Source of the DNA: Candidatus Villigracilis vicinus
GTDB taxonomy: Bacteria; Chloroflexota; Anaerolineae; Anaerolineales; Villigracilaceae
Assembly: GCA_016721315.1 (NCBI GenBank)
Contig: JADKIL010000005.1
Coordinates: 1 to 64,000 of the forward strand
DNA: 64,000 nt
Reading direction: 5' to 3'
Under the pieces are notes generated by a model. That model made no database searches and was not told the DNA's origin. It was given only the letters and a program-made list of their open reading frames with translations. Every line of letters starts with the position of its first letter. The first letter of the stretch is position 1. Below are positions 8,861 to 16,487 of this stretch, piece by piece. The position numbers and the translations under genes were made by a program.

Positions 8861-9841
8861 ATGACAAAACCCAAAGTATTCGTCACGCGCATCATTCGAG
8901 ACGCAGGCTTGGATCTCGTCCGCGAATTCTGCGACGCTGAGATCTGGCAGGACGACCTGCCGCCCACACGTGAAGTGCTGCTCGAAAAAGTTCGCGGTCT
9001 GGACGGCTTGCTATGCCTGCTCACTGACCGCATTGATGGCGAAGTGCTGGATGTGGCAGGACCGCAATTGAAGGTGGTCAGCAACCATGCAGTGGGTTTC
9101 GATAATATCGTTGTGCCTGATGCAACCGCACGCGGAATTCCGGTTGGGAATACGCCGGGCATCCTCACCGATGCGACGGCTGATCTTGCCTTCGCTTTGC
9201 TGCTCGCCGCCGCACGGCGGGTATCAGAAGCGGAGCGATATCTTCGTGCAGGAAAATGGAAGACATGGAGCGCTTCCATGTTATTAGGGGTTGACCTTGC
9301 TGGCAAAACACTGGGGTTGGTGGGGTTTGGTCGTATTGGGCGTGCCGTGGCGAAACGTGCCGCAGGGTTTGGCTTGCGGGTGATCTATTTCAGCCCGAAC
9401 GCAACGCCAGAGTTCGGGGCAACACCAGTGAGCAGCCTGGATGAATTATTGCATCAGTCAGATTTTGTTTCGGTGCATACGCCGCTGAATCAGTCCACGC
9501 GGCAGATGGTGAATGCGGAGTTCCTGGCAAAGATGAAACCCAACGCGGTCTTTGTCAATACTTCGCGCGGACAGGTGGTGGATCAGGAGGCGCTATATCA
9601 GGCATTAACTTCCAGTCAGATATTTGCTGCCGCGCTGGATGTCACTGACCCCGAGCCTCTTCCCATGACTTCTCCCCTGCTTACGTTGGAGAACTGTTTG
9701 ATCGTTCCGCACATTGGCAGTGCCAGTGAAAAAACCCGTGATGATATGGCACGCCTTGCGGCAAATAATCTTATAGCCGGGCTTAAGGGCGAGCGCCTGC
9801 CGCATTGCATCAACCCGGAAGTATATACCGATAATAAATGA
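8861..9841 (+). CDS. D-2-hydroxyacid dehydrogenase (glyoxylate/hydroxypyruvate reductase-like)
   Basis: 326 residues, NAD(P)-dependent. The Rossmann motif GLVGFGRIGRAVAKRAAGFG lies near residue 150. The catalytic set is the Arg of VNTSRGQVVD (about 233), the Glu of DVTDPEPLP (about 262) and the His of VPHIGSAS (about 281). An AAGGAG site lies 8 bases before the ATG. The neighbouring glycerate kinase favours reduction of glyoxylate or hydroxypyruvate to D-glycerate, though the family also holds lactate and phosphoglycerate dehydrogenases. Its stop overlaps the next start as ATGA. Confidence 0.92.
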   Translation: MTKPKVFVTRIIRDAGLDLVREFCDAEIWQDDLPPTREVLLEKVRGLDGLLCLLTDRIDGEVLDVAGPQLKVVSNHAVGFDNIVVPDATARGIPVGNTPGILTDATADLAFALLLAAARRVSEAERYLRAGKWKTWSASMLLGVDLAGKTLGLVGFGRIGRAVAKRAAGFGLRVIYFSPNATPEFGATPVSSLDELLHQSDFVSVHTPLNQSTRQMVNAEFLAKMKPNAVFVNTSRGQVVDQEALYQALTSSQIFAAALDVTDPEPLPMTSPLLTLENCLIVPHIGSASEKTRDDMARLAANNLIAGLKGERLPHCINPEVYTDNK

Positions 9842-10500
9842 ACATCGACAGACTCATCCGTGCCAAACGCCGCACGATCGCACTCATCATTGAAAGAGAC
9901 GGTAGTCTCACCGTCCGTGCGCCGAAGCGGGCATCCTTACGTGACATTGAAGAATTTATCCACGAAAAAACCGAGTGGATCATCCGCTCACGCGAGAAAT
10001 TGAAAGCCGTTGTTCAACACCCCAAAAAACAATATGTGAACGGCGAGGCGTTCTTACTGCTCGGGCAGGAATATGAATTGCTTCTCGTCCCGCCGCAACG
10101 ACCTGCACTTAAATTTAATGGCGGTTTCACTCTGGCGGTCTCTGCTCGTGAACGCGGTGAAGCAGCTTTTACCCGTTGGTACAAAGAGCAGGCATTCCTA
10201 GTATTTACCGAACGCATACAACGCTACTCCGCCATGCATGGATTTTCACCACGGCAAGTTAAAGTGAATTCGGCAAAAACACGCTGGGGGTCATGCAGCG
10301 CGAACGGAACCATAAACTTTACCTGGCGGCTGGTGATGGCACCGCTGGATGTGATCGATTATGTTGTCTTGCATGAATTGGCGCACCTAAGAGTGAAAGA
10401 TCATTCCCCGCGTTTTTGGAAACTAGTTGAGTCCATTTGCCCTGATTTTAAGCAACATCGCAAATGGCTAAAAGAAAATGGTGAAAGGTTAAATCTGTAA
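9838..10500 (+). CDS. YgjP-like zinc metallopeptidase domain protein
   Basis: 220 residues, cytoplasmic. The C-terminal half carries the gluzincin-like motif VLHELAHLRVKDHSPRFW (HExxH with a downstream His) and the conserved KTRWGSCS segment of the YgjP/DUF45 family. The N-terminal half (RAKRRTIALIIERDGSLTVRAP) is the usual family start. It overlaps the dehydrogenase stop by 4 bases, so the two genes are probably translationally coupled. A cellular substrate is not established for this family. Confidence 0.88.
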   Translation: MNIDRLIRAKRRTIALIIERDGSLTVRAPKRASLRDIEEFIHEKTEWIIRSREKLKAVVQHPKKQYVNGEAFLLLGQEYELLLVPPQRPALKFNGGFTLAVSARERGEAAFTRWYKEQAFLVFTERIQRYSAMHGFSPRQVKVNSAKTRWGSCSANGTINFTWRLVMAPLDVIDYVVLHELAHLRVKDHSPRFWKLVESICPDFKQHRKWLKENGERLNL

Positions 10501-10502
10501 GA

Positions 10503-10517
10503 GCGGGGAAACCCCGC
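10503..10517. terminator. Short GC hairpin between convergent genes
   Basis: GCGGGG-aaa-CCCCGC directly after the YgjP stop, before the convergent SMP-30 stop at 10527. The T-run is weak (CCTTATGATTT), so terminator strength is uncertain. Confidence 0.45.
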
Positions 10518-10526
10518 CCTTATGAT

Positions 10527-11375
10527 TTATCCAAATTCGAACGTTGGCATCCCCTCATGTTTTGTCACAACCTTGAACAGCCCGCCAGAGAGCGGGTATT
10601 TATTTAAGTCGGCTTCGCTCATGCCTTTTCGCGCAGATGTGACATACAATTCATTGCGGTCTTTTCCACCAAACACCGGGCAGGACGATTGCAAAGCGGG
10701 CACGGAAATCTGCTCGAGCAATTGACCAGTGCGTGGATCCCAGCGTGTGACCTGCGCCCCACCCCACATGGCGATCCATAGATTGCCTTCAACATCAGAG
10801 GTCATGCCATCTGCCCAACCAAGAGACTTGGGGACTTCAAAGGCACGGCGACGATTTGCAATTTCGCCAGTATTCACATCGTAATCATACGCACGGACTT
10901 CACATGTGGGCGTATCGATGTAATAAAAGGTCTTATAGTCTGGGCTCCACGCCATGCCGTTCGAGATGGTCACATCGCGGAACAAGGTGCGAGTGGAGGC
11001 ACCGTCGAAGGAATAAAAACTACCGGTTGGGTCTTTCTCGTTCATATCCATCGTACCTGCCAGGAAGCGACCGGCTGGATCACACTTGCCATCGTTGACG
11101 CGGTTGGTGGCAGATTCATCTAAAGTTACAAGGACAGTCTGCTGGGATAAAACAGGGTCGAACTCCACGAAAGAGGCGCGTTTTCCAAGGATGAGATGTC
11201 CGTTCTTGCATGGGGCAAGGCAGCCGATAAACTCATCCACTTGGGTGAGAAGTTCTGTCCCGGCATAGATACGTTTTTCAAGGATATCCAACCAATACAA
11301 GGTCTGGGTCTTCTCATCCCATGCGGGACCTTCACCCAATGTAGCCCTGGCTTCAACAATAAGTTTTACTTGCAT
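10527..11375 (-). CDS. SMP-30/gluconolactonase/regucalcin-family lactonase
   Basis: 282 residues from the ATG at 11375, chosen because GGAGGT lies 3 bases upstream; a longer in-frame start would overlap the CorA gene. Six-bladed propeller features of SMP-30 enzymes are visible: LGEGPAWDEKTQTLYWLDI (metal-binding Glu), RVNDGKCDPAGRFLAGTMD (Asn), SNGMAWSPDYKTFYYIDT and GWADGMTSDVEGNLWIAMW (Asp). The family hydrolyses sugar lactones with a divalent metal. No sugar dehydrogenase adjoins it, so the substrate is open. Confidence 0.9.
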   Translation of the reverse strand: MQVKLIVEARATLGEGPAWDEKTQTLYWLDILEKRIYAGTELLTQVDEFIGCLAPCKNGHLILGKRASFVEFDPVLSQQTVLVTLDESATNRVNDGKCDPAGRFLAGTMDMNEKDPTGSFYSFDGASTRTLFRDVTISNGMAWSPDYKTFYYIDTPTCEVRAYDYDVNTGEIANRRRAFEVPKSLGWADGMTSDVEGNLWIAMWGGAQVTRWDPRTGQLLEQISVPALQSSCPVFGGKDRNELYVTSARKGMSEADLNKYPLSGGLFKVVTKHEGMPTFEFG

Positions 11376-11394
11376 AAGACCTCCATTGGCGTTC

Positions 11395-12321
11395 TTAGAA
11401 CCAATTCCGTTTATAGAAAATGTAGGTCGCCATTGCGGTGAGACCCAAAGACAAGCCAATAACAGTAAGGAATGCCAATGGATGTCCTTCACCAGGCAGG
11501 TTGACATTCATTCCATAAAATGAGGCGACAATGGTCGGCACATTGAGAATAATGGTGAGAGCGGCGAGGGCTTTCATGACCACGTTCAGGTTGTTGGAAA
11601 TGATCGAGGCGAAGGCATCCATCATGCTGGAAAGGATCTCGGTGGTGATGGTCGTCATTTGGATAGCTTGCTGGTTTTCCGTCAGCACATCCTCAAGCAA
11701 GTCCTGATCTTCTTCGTAATAATTAAAGAGTTGCGTGCGCTGCACGCGTTCCATCATCACTTCATTCGAGCGTAATGCAGTAGCAAAATATGTCAGGCTT
11801 TTCTGATATTTGAGCAATTCCAGCAGTTCGCGGTTCTGAGTGGATTTTTGCAAGCGATCTTCCACCAATTCGGTGGCGCGGTTAATCTCACGCAATAAAT
11901 TGAGGTAGCGTGCTGCAGTTTCAAGAAAGATGTACAACGTCAGGCGATAGCGCTTGCCGGTCTTCATTTGCTTATACTTGCCATTGGTAAGCGATTTGAA
12001 AATATCGCTGTCATAGCGGCAGACCGTGATGATCTTGTTTCCCAGGATCATGATACCAAGCGGCACCGTGTTATAGGGAATATCACTATCCGGTTGATGA
12101 ATAGGAATGCGAAGCAGGATGAAGGTGTAATCTTCATCGCGTTCCATACGAGGCATCTCATCCTGGTCTAGAGAATAATTGACATAGTCCATATCCATCC
12201 CCCAGTTGACCAATTTTTCGATCTCTTCAGGGCTCGGGTCTACAACATTGACCCATGCACCATTCGCGATCATTTCGAGCGTTTCGAACCCGCTCTCGGT
12301 ATTTTTGTAGATACTCAGCAT
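11395..12321 (-). CDS. corA: CorA-family divalent metal ion transporter
   Basis: 308 residues from the ATG at 12321, which has AAGGAGGC upstream. A long soluble N-terminal region with helical stalk is followed by two C-terminal membrane spans. The hallmark YGMN selectivity motif lies between them (FYGMNVNLPGEGHP) and the protein ends in a basic tail (YKRNWF). CorA pentamers carry Mg2+, Co2+ or Ni2+ inward. About 200 bp without a recognisable gene separate its start from the methyltransferase stop. Confidence 0.92.
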   Translation of the reverse strand: MLSIYKNTESGFETLEMIANGAWVNVVDPSPEEIEKLVNWGMDMDYVNYSLDQDEMPRMERDEDYTFILLRIPIHQPDSDIPYNTVPLGIMILGNKIITVCRYDSDIFKSLTNGKYKQMKTGKRYRLTLYIFLETAARYLNLLREINRATELVEDRLQKSTQNRELLELLKYQKSLTYFATALRSNEVMMERVQRTQLFNYYEEDQDLLEDVLTENQQAIQMTTITTEILSSMMDAFASIISNNLNVVMKALAALTIILNVPTIVASFYGMNVNLPGEGHPLAFLTVIGLSLGLTAMATYIFYKRNWF

Positions 12322-12518
12322 GACTGCCTCCTTGCGTGAAATAGTCACGCAAAGGCGCTGCCGCGCACCTACGTGACAGTTATTTGAATATTAAACAGGT
12401 TCCATCCGCATATACTTGGCGGATTGTTATCAGAAGAACCTAAGTCGCTTTCGTCACTTGTATACATGATTCTTGACCGCGCCCATTTTACGCCCGTTGA
12501 TGGAATTGCACAACCATT

Positions 12519-13328
12519 TTAATTATTGGGTTTTGATTTGCGTGCATGGATAACAAATACACAATGCGGAACGAATAAAGCGAAGCGAACCCGCGCCTCT
12601 GACTCAGCCTGTGCCTGCTGCATCCCTTCAAGCAGTTGCTTCAGCTCCGAGTCGAATCTCATTACCTCTTCCACCGAAAGGCTGCCCCCCACCCCGGCAC
12701 TCGCGCGGATACGTCCGCGCCAGGCTTCGGCAGTGTAGGGCACATCCATATCGAATGAGAACGAAGTCACATCCTCAAAGCCCGCTTCTCGCAAGTCACT
12801 AAACCAATCAGGGTAGCTGCCGTTCTTGTTCCCAAAGCGTTCATACCATTTTGGGTTAAATGTTTGGATAAGCTTCTCCGTTCGATCTACAACATTCCCA
12901 GGCAACGGAAGCCAGTCGAAGTGAGCGATCAGTACCGTGCCGCTCGGCTTGAGCAAACGCTTCACTTCCTGCGCCGCCCGTGGACGGTCGAACCAGTGCC
13001 AGCATTGCCCGGCAGAGACGACATCAAAAGCTTCATCAGGTAACCCTGTTTCTTCGGCTTTTCCCAAACGAAACTCGACACCCAAACCTTGTTGAAGGCT
13101 AAGGTCTTTTGCCTGCTCAAGCAATTGCGCAGAAATATCCATGCCAATGACCGAACAGCCTCGGGCGGCGAATCCGCGTGCGAGAGTGCCAGTACCCGTT
13201 CCGAGGTCCAGTAGAGAGGCGTTAGGTTTTACGATCCCGCCTGCAAAGACACGGTCAAAAAATTCGTTGGGAAATCCGGCACGATGTTTGGCGTAATCTT
13301 GTGCCGTCAAACCAAAGTCGTATTCCAT
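12519..13328 (-). CDS. Class I SAM-dependent methyltransferase
   Basis: 269 residues. Motif I LLDLGTGTGTLARGFAARG (about 40-58) and the acidic VIGMDIS strand end bind S-adenosylmethionine. The DVVSAGQCWHWFD and GTVLIAHFDWLP segments are typical of small-molecule methyltransferases of the UbiE/ubiquinone-like superfamily. Its stop lies a few bases from the start of an upstream NUDIX-R2lox gene pair on the same strand. Substrate unknown. Confidence 0.85.
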   Translation of the reverse strand: MEYDFGLTAQDYAKHRAGFPNEFFDRVFAGGIVKPNASLLDLGTGTGTLARGFAARGCSVIGMDISAQLLEQAKDLSLQQGLGVEFRLGKAEETGLPDEAFDVVSAGQCWHWFDRPRAAQEVKRLLKPSGTVLIAHFDWLPLPGNVVDRTEKLIQTFNPKWYERFGNKNGSYPDWFSDLREAGFEDVTSFSFDMDVPYTAEAWRGRIRASAGVGGSLSVEEVMRFDSELKQLLEGMQQAQAESEARVRFALFVPHCVFVIHARKSKPNN

Positions 13329-13333
13329 AAAGA

Positions 13334-13867
13334 CTATATCCTTTTTAAATGGACCAATGCTTGAAACAAAGCCGCTATATTGAGGGCGTGCATTAACTTC
13401 CCTTGTTGCACCATCTCAATCAGTTCATCCAACGGCACAAGCACAACTTCGATCTCTTCTGATTCATCCAGATCCTGCTCGCCCACCCATTCCACATCGG
13501 TGGCAAGATAACAATACAAGGTATTTTGCTGGATCGCCGGGTTGGGATAGAACTTACCCACCTCGATGATCTGCCCTGCCTTGTAACCCGTCTCTTCCAA
13601 GAGTTCACGCTTCGCCCCCTCCAACGGACTTTCGCCATCGTCCACCACGCCACCGGGTAATTCCAACGAAATCTCCTGCACTCCATGACGGTATTGTTTC
13701 ACCAGCACCACTTCGTTATTTTTCGTGATCGCAAGGATATTCGCCCACGAGTCAAATTCCAACACAAATGCCTTATACGGTTTTCCGTTCGGGAGTTCGC
13801 AATTGTCCATGCGAAACTTTGGGAAGGGATGACGCGAATCGATGATCTTCCAGGGAGTAAGAGTCAT
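13334..13867 (-). CDS. NUDIX hydrolase (ADP-ribose pyrophosphatase-like)
   Basis: 177 residues from the ATG at 13867, which sits one base after the R2lox stop with GAGGAAG upstream. The NUDIX box is complete: GGVVDDGE then AKRELLEETGY, providing the Gly, Glu and REUxEE metal-binding residues. The N-terminal fold (VLEFDSWANILAITKNNEVVLVKQYRHGVQEISLELPGG in outline) matches ADP-ribose/ADP-sugar pyrophosphatases. The tight coupling to R2lox suggests co-expression; a functional link is not evident. Confidence 0.88.
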   Translation of the reverse strand: MTLTPWKIIDSRHPFPKFRMDNCELPNGKPYKAFVLEFDSWANILAITKNNEVVLVKQYRHGVQEISLELPGGVVDDGESPLEGAKRELLEETGYKAGQIIEVGKFYPNPAIQQNTLYCYLATDVEWVGEQDLDESEEIEVVLVPLDELIEMVQQGKLMHALNIAALFQALVHLKRI

Positions 13868-13868
13868 T

Positions 13869-14786
13869 TCAGGCTTCCTCGTTCTCTCTCGCCACACGGT
13901 TGATCTCATCGAGACTCACGCCTTTGGCTTTTTCCAATCGCTCGAAGCGTTTGCTGAATTGACTCATCGCGTAGTTGACAAAGTCTTCTTCTTTCAAGCC
14001 AAAAGGGACAACTTCATATCTCGCGAAGGCATCCCCGATTACGCCGATGGCGGAGGGCAGCAAAATGTTCATCTGCATTTGAAGATTATCCCATTCCTGC
14101 GGATGCTCCGCGATAAGGCGAGATAAAAGATAAACCCCATAGGCAATATGACGCGACTCATCCTGCTTCAATAACGAAATCCCTTTGCGTAAGCCAGGGC
14201 AAAGATCGTTACGCTCCAACATGGTAAAGAAAGCTTGATAGCCCGTCTCTGCTAACACGCCTTCGACGACCATGTTGTAGGTAACCGATGCCCGTATCTG
14301 GCTGGCAGGTGACGGGTCGGAGCGAAGCGCGTTCAGTGCGTCGGGCAGGGATTCGTAGAAAAGTTGGCGGTAGTTATCGCCGTGATAACGACTTAAGTCC
14401 GACCTCACCCCTAGCCCCTCTCCTAAAAGAGAAGGGAAGGCGACTTCATCCATAAAGCGACGGAAAAAATCAGTGTGCTTGGCTTCCTCGAATAGAAATG
14501 TGGTGAGATACATTTCCTCTTCGATGCGTCCTTCCTGCGCAATGGCTTGGATCAGCGGCAGCAGGTCAAGCGTCACCGCCTCCTCACCCGCCACAAACAT
14601 GGACAGGAGCAACAGACACAGGTCTTTCTCTTCATCGGTAAAGCCTGCCCAATCCTGTTTATCCTTTGCGAGGTCAATGTCTGATGGATTCCAGATGCCA
14701 AGCTTCTTGGCTTTTTCGTACAAACGCATCGGCGGCAGCTCACGATTCAATCCGCGGGTGGTGGTGGCAAAGGCGGTGTGTGACAT
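13869..14786 (-). CDS. R2-like ligand-binding oxidase (R2lox), Mn/Fe, with repeat insertion
   Basis: 305 residues. This is the R2lox branch of the ferritin-like superfamily rather than a true ribonucleotide reductase subunit. Expected metal ligands are present: Glu68 (GEEAV), Glu101 and His104 (FEEAKH), Glu175 (VVEG), Glu210 and His213 (DESRH). The two residues that form the Val-Tyr ether crosslink in studied R2lox proteins are also kept, Val71 and Tyr170. The first four match the numbering I recall for Mycobacterium R2lox; later ones are shifted by 8. The shift comes from an extra stretch near residues 117-128 (FPSLLGEGLGVR) encoded by a palindromic repeat. Physiological substrate unknown. 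Confidence 0.88.
   Translation of the reverse strand: MSHTAFATTTRGLNRELPPMRLYEKAKKLGIWNPSDIDLAKDKQDWAGFTDEEKDLCLLLLSMFVAGEEAVTLDLLPLIQAIAQEGRIEEEMYLTTFLFEEAKHTDFFRRFMDEVAFPSLLGEGLGVRSDLSRYHGDNYRQLFYESLPDALNALRSDPSPASQIRASVTYNMVVEGVLAETGYQAFFTMLERNDLCPGLRKGISLLKQDESRHIAYGVYLLSRLIAEHPQEWDNLQMQMNILLPSAIGVIGDAFARYEVVPFGLKEEDFVNYAMSQFSKRFERLEKAKGVSLDEINRVARENEEA
14403..14436. repeat. Dispersed palindromic repeat inside the R2lox gene
   Basis: The sequence CCTCACCCCTAGCCCCTCTC continuing through CTAAAAGAGAAGGG resembles a GC-rich intergenic repeat seen in many bacterial genomes, with a CTCTCC/AGAGAAGG hairpin. Here it is read in frame as part of R2lox, in the loop between helix regions carrying His104 and Tyr170. 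Confidence 0.65.
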
Positions 14787-14801
14787 GGGTTCTCCTTTTG
14801 G

Positions 14802-15212
14802 TTATTTGCGCAGAGTTAACTTACCCTGATTATCGGCTTGATAGACGACTAAATCAGGCATAGGAAAATGTTTTGAATTTGTGGTCACGAGTGCCAAACT
14901 ATGCTCCAAAGCACTCGCGGCAATTAATGCATCTGCATCTTCCAAGACAACCCCTTTCGTGCGCCAGGTACGGATTAATTCACCAGCTTTGTCTGCAATC
15001 TCAATGTTAATTTCTATTGTTTCAAGAGAGTCAAGAATATCAAACGTAGCTTCGCGCTCCCTATCCCGCATACCTCGAATAATTTCAAGGCGGGTGATCG
15101 CTGAGATATATAGCGCGTCATCTGCGGCAAGTGTATCTAAAAGTTCATAATATCCCGCGGTCTTACGCAGATATAAAATCAAAATATTAGTATCGATCAG
15201 GTAATCACTCAT
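14802..15212 (-). CDS. vapC: PIN-domain toxin (VapC-like)
   Basis: 136 residues from the ATG at 15212. PIN-domain acidic residues are in place: Asp of LIDTNILIL (N-terminus), Glu of ITRLEIIRG, and the Asp pair of LEDADALIAASAL. VapC toxins are Mg2+-dependent ribonucleases that often cut tRNA. The start overlaps the 3' end of the upstream small gene by 8 bases, as expected for a type II toxin translated after its antitoxin. Confidence 0.88.
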   Translation of the reverse strand: MSDYLIDTNILILYLRKTAGYYELLDTLAADDALYISAITRLEIIRGMRDREREATFDILDSLETIEINIEIADKAGELIRTWRTKGVVLEDADALIAASALEHSLALVTTNSKHFPMPDLVVYQADNQGKLTLRK

Positions 15213-15489
15213 CCTGCCCCCACTCGGCAGAAAAATCACGCGTGGATTTTTTTCGTCCCTCTGCCACCCAGCGGTTAACATCTTCAAAGCTTGCCAGCTC
15301 GGGATGATCCTCATCCTTCCAGGCGCCGTAGGATTTCTTCAAGACCTCGCGTAATTTGCGACGACGCAATTCCCGCGCCAACACTTCCTCTACAAAGCGA
15401 GTTCGCTCGCGGGCAGGGACTGCTTTCTTTAGTTCGTCTATGAGTGATTTGGTGATATATAAGTTCATTCTCTCTTTGACGGCACGCAT
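15205..15489 (-). CDS. vapB: VapB-like antitoxin
   Basis: 94 residues from the ATG at 15489, with AAGGAG upstream. The N-terminal RMNLYITKSLIDELKKAVP segment looks like a ribbon-helix-helix DNA-binding motif, and the acidic, less structured C-terminus (EDVNRWVAEGR and beyond) would wrap the toxin. It precedes and overlaps vapC. Autoregulation at the short divergent promoter region (15490-15556) is likely by family rule, not shown here. Confidence 0.8.
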   Translation of the reverse strand: MRAVKERMNLYITKSLIDELKKAVPARERTRFVEEVLARELRRRKLREVLKKSYGAWKDEDHPELASFEDVNRWVAEGRKKSTRDFSAEWGQDE

Positions 15490-15544
15490 TGCACTCTCCT
15501 TTTGCACTACTCTTTGCACCAATATTATACCCTACCTACTACGA

Positions 15545-15550
15545 TATAAT
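15545..15550 (+). promoter_or_regulatory. -10 box giving a probably leaderless methyltransferase mRNA
   Basis: Perfect TATAAT ends 6 bases before the ATG at 15557, so transcription would begin at or next to the start codon. No Shine-Dalgarno sequence is present, consistent with a leaderless message. The -35 region is poor. On the other strand a TATAAT (15524-15529) may serve vapBC. Confidence 0.5.
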
Positions 15551-15556
15551 TCCACC

Positions 15557-16408
15557 ATGCCTATTACCACCGACTCTGTACGCACCTATTACGATGAAAA
15601 TACCAACCTCTTTTTAAAATTTAGCGGTCACAAAAAAGCGCAAAACATCCACCGCACCTTGTGGATGGAGAACACTAAAAGTATTGAAGACGCACTCAAC
15701 ACCTCAAACGCACTCATCAAAGCGGAGATTGAATCTGTCGCTCAAACAAACGCCCGCATCGCGGACCTTGGCTGTGGCGTCGGCGCGAGTCTGTTCTACA
15801 TTTATCCGCGTTTACAAAATCCTGCCCCTGCTCTCGGATTAACTCTTAGCCCCGTGCAAGCGCGGCTGGCGCAAGAATCTGCAAATCAACTCGGCTTGCA
15901 AGACCACATTCGCTTCGCCGAGGGGGATTTCACTTCCGTGCCCTTACCAAGCGAATCACTGGACGCAGTTTATTCTGTTGAAGCTGTCTGCCATGCGGTT
16001 GATCCAGAGAAATATTTCAAAGAAGCGGGACGTCTACTGCGCAAAGGCGGCAAGCTCATTCTCGTGGACGATTACAAATCTCCGCGTTCATTCAATTCAA
16101 GCGAACAAAAATGGTTCGATGCGTACATTGATGGTTGGTATGTTCCCGGTGTACGTAGTGTGGAGCAAACAAGTGCCTTCGCCAACAAGTACGGACTTCA
16201 ACTCAAAAAGAACGACGAGCTCACGCCTCATCTTCGGCTGCGCAACCTGCCCGATTTTCTCGCCAGCACCTTGCTCTTCCTCGGCGAGAAACTTCCGATC
16301 AAACATGCTATTGTTCCATCCATGTTGGGGAGCATGGCATTGCAACAGTGTTTGTATATGAAGGTGGTTGAGTATCGGATGATGGTGTTTGAAAAGATAG
16401 ACGATTGA
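15557..16408 (+). CDS. Class I SAM-dependent methyltransferase (sterol/gamma-tocopherol MT-like)
   Basis: 283 residues from ATG 15557; longer in-frame starts would run through the vapB gene. The opening VRTYYDENTNLFLKF resembles small-molecule C- or O-methyltransferases of the tocopherol/sterol group. Motif I is IADLGCGVGASLFYIYPRL (about 75-93), followed by SVEAVCHAVDPEKYFKEAGRLLRKGGKLILVDD. An 80-bp palindromic repeat separates it from a glycosyltransferase gene on the same strand, suggesting a methylated, glycosylated lipid-like product; that is inference. Confidence 0.85.
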   Translation: MPITTDSVRTYYDENTNLFLKFSGHKKAQNIHRTLWMENTKSIEDALNTSNALIKAEIESVAQTNARIADLGCGVGASLFYIYPRLQNPAPALGLTLSPVQARLAQESANQLGLQDHIRFAEGDFTSVPLPSESLDAVYSVEAVCHAVDPEKYFKEAGRLLRKGGKLILVDDYKSPRSFNSSEQKWFDAYIDGWYVPGVRSVEQTSAFANKYGLQLKKNDELTPHLRLRNLPDFLASTLLFLGEKLPIKHAIVPSMLGSMALQQCLYMKVVEYRMMVFEKIDD

Positions 16409-16410
16409 CC

Positions 16411-16480
16411 GCAGACCATAGACGATGGACAAGCATGGTCAATACCCCTCGGGCACTATGTGGTTTATCGTCCATCGTCA
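16411..16480. repeat. Palindromic intergenic repeat, copy 1
   Basis: Contains GACCATAGACGATGGAC-type sequence with inverted arms GACGATGGAC (16423-16432) and GTCCATCGTC (16470-16479) around a CATGGTC core. A related copy lies at 50104-50172 in the thiamine operon leader. Confidence 0.65.
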
Positions 16481-16487
16481 CCATCCC

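Noticed and set aside
13869..14786. Ribonucleotide reductase small subunit
   Set aside because: Spacing of ligands, Val71/Tyr170 pair and overall similarity fit R2lox; no large subunit gene is nearby.
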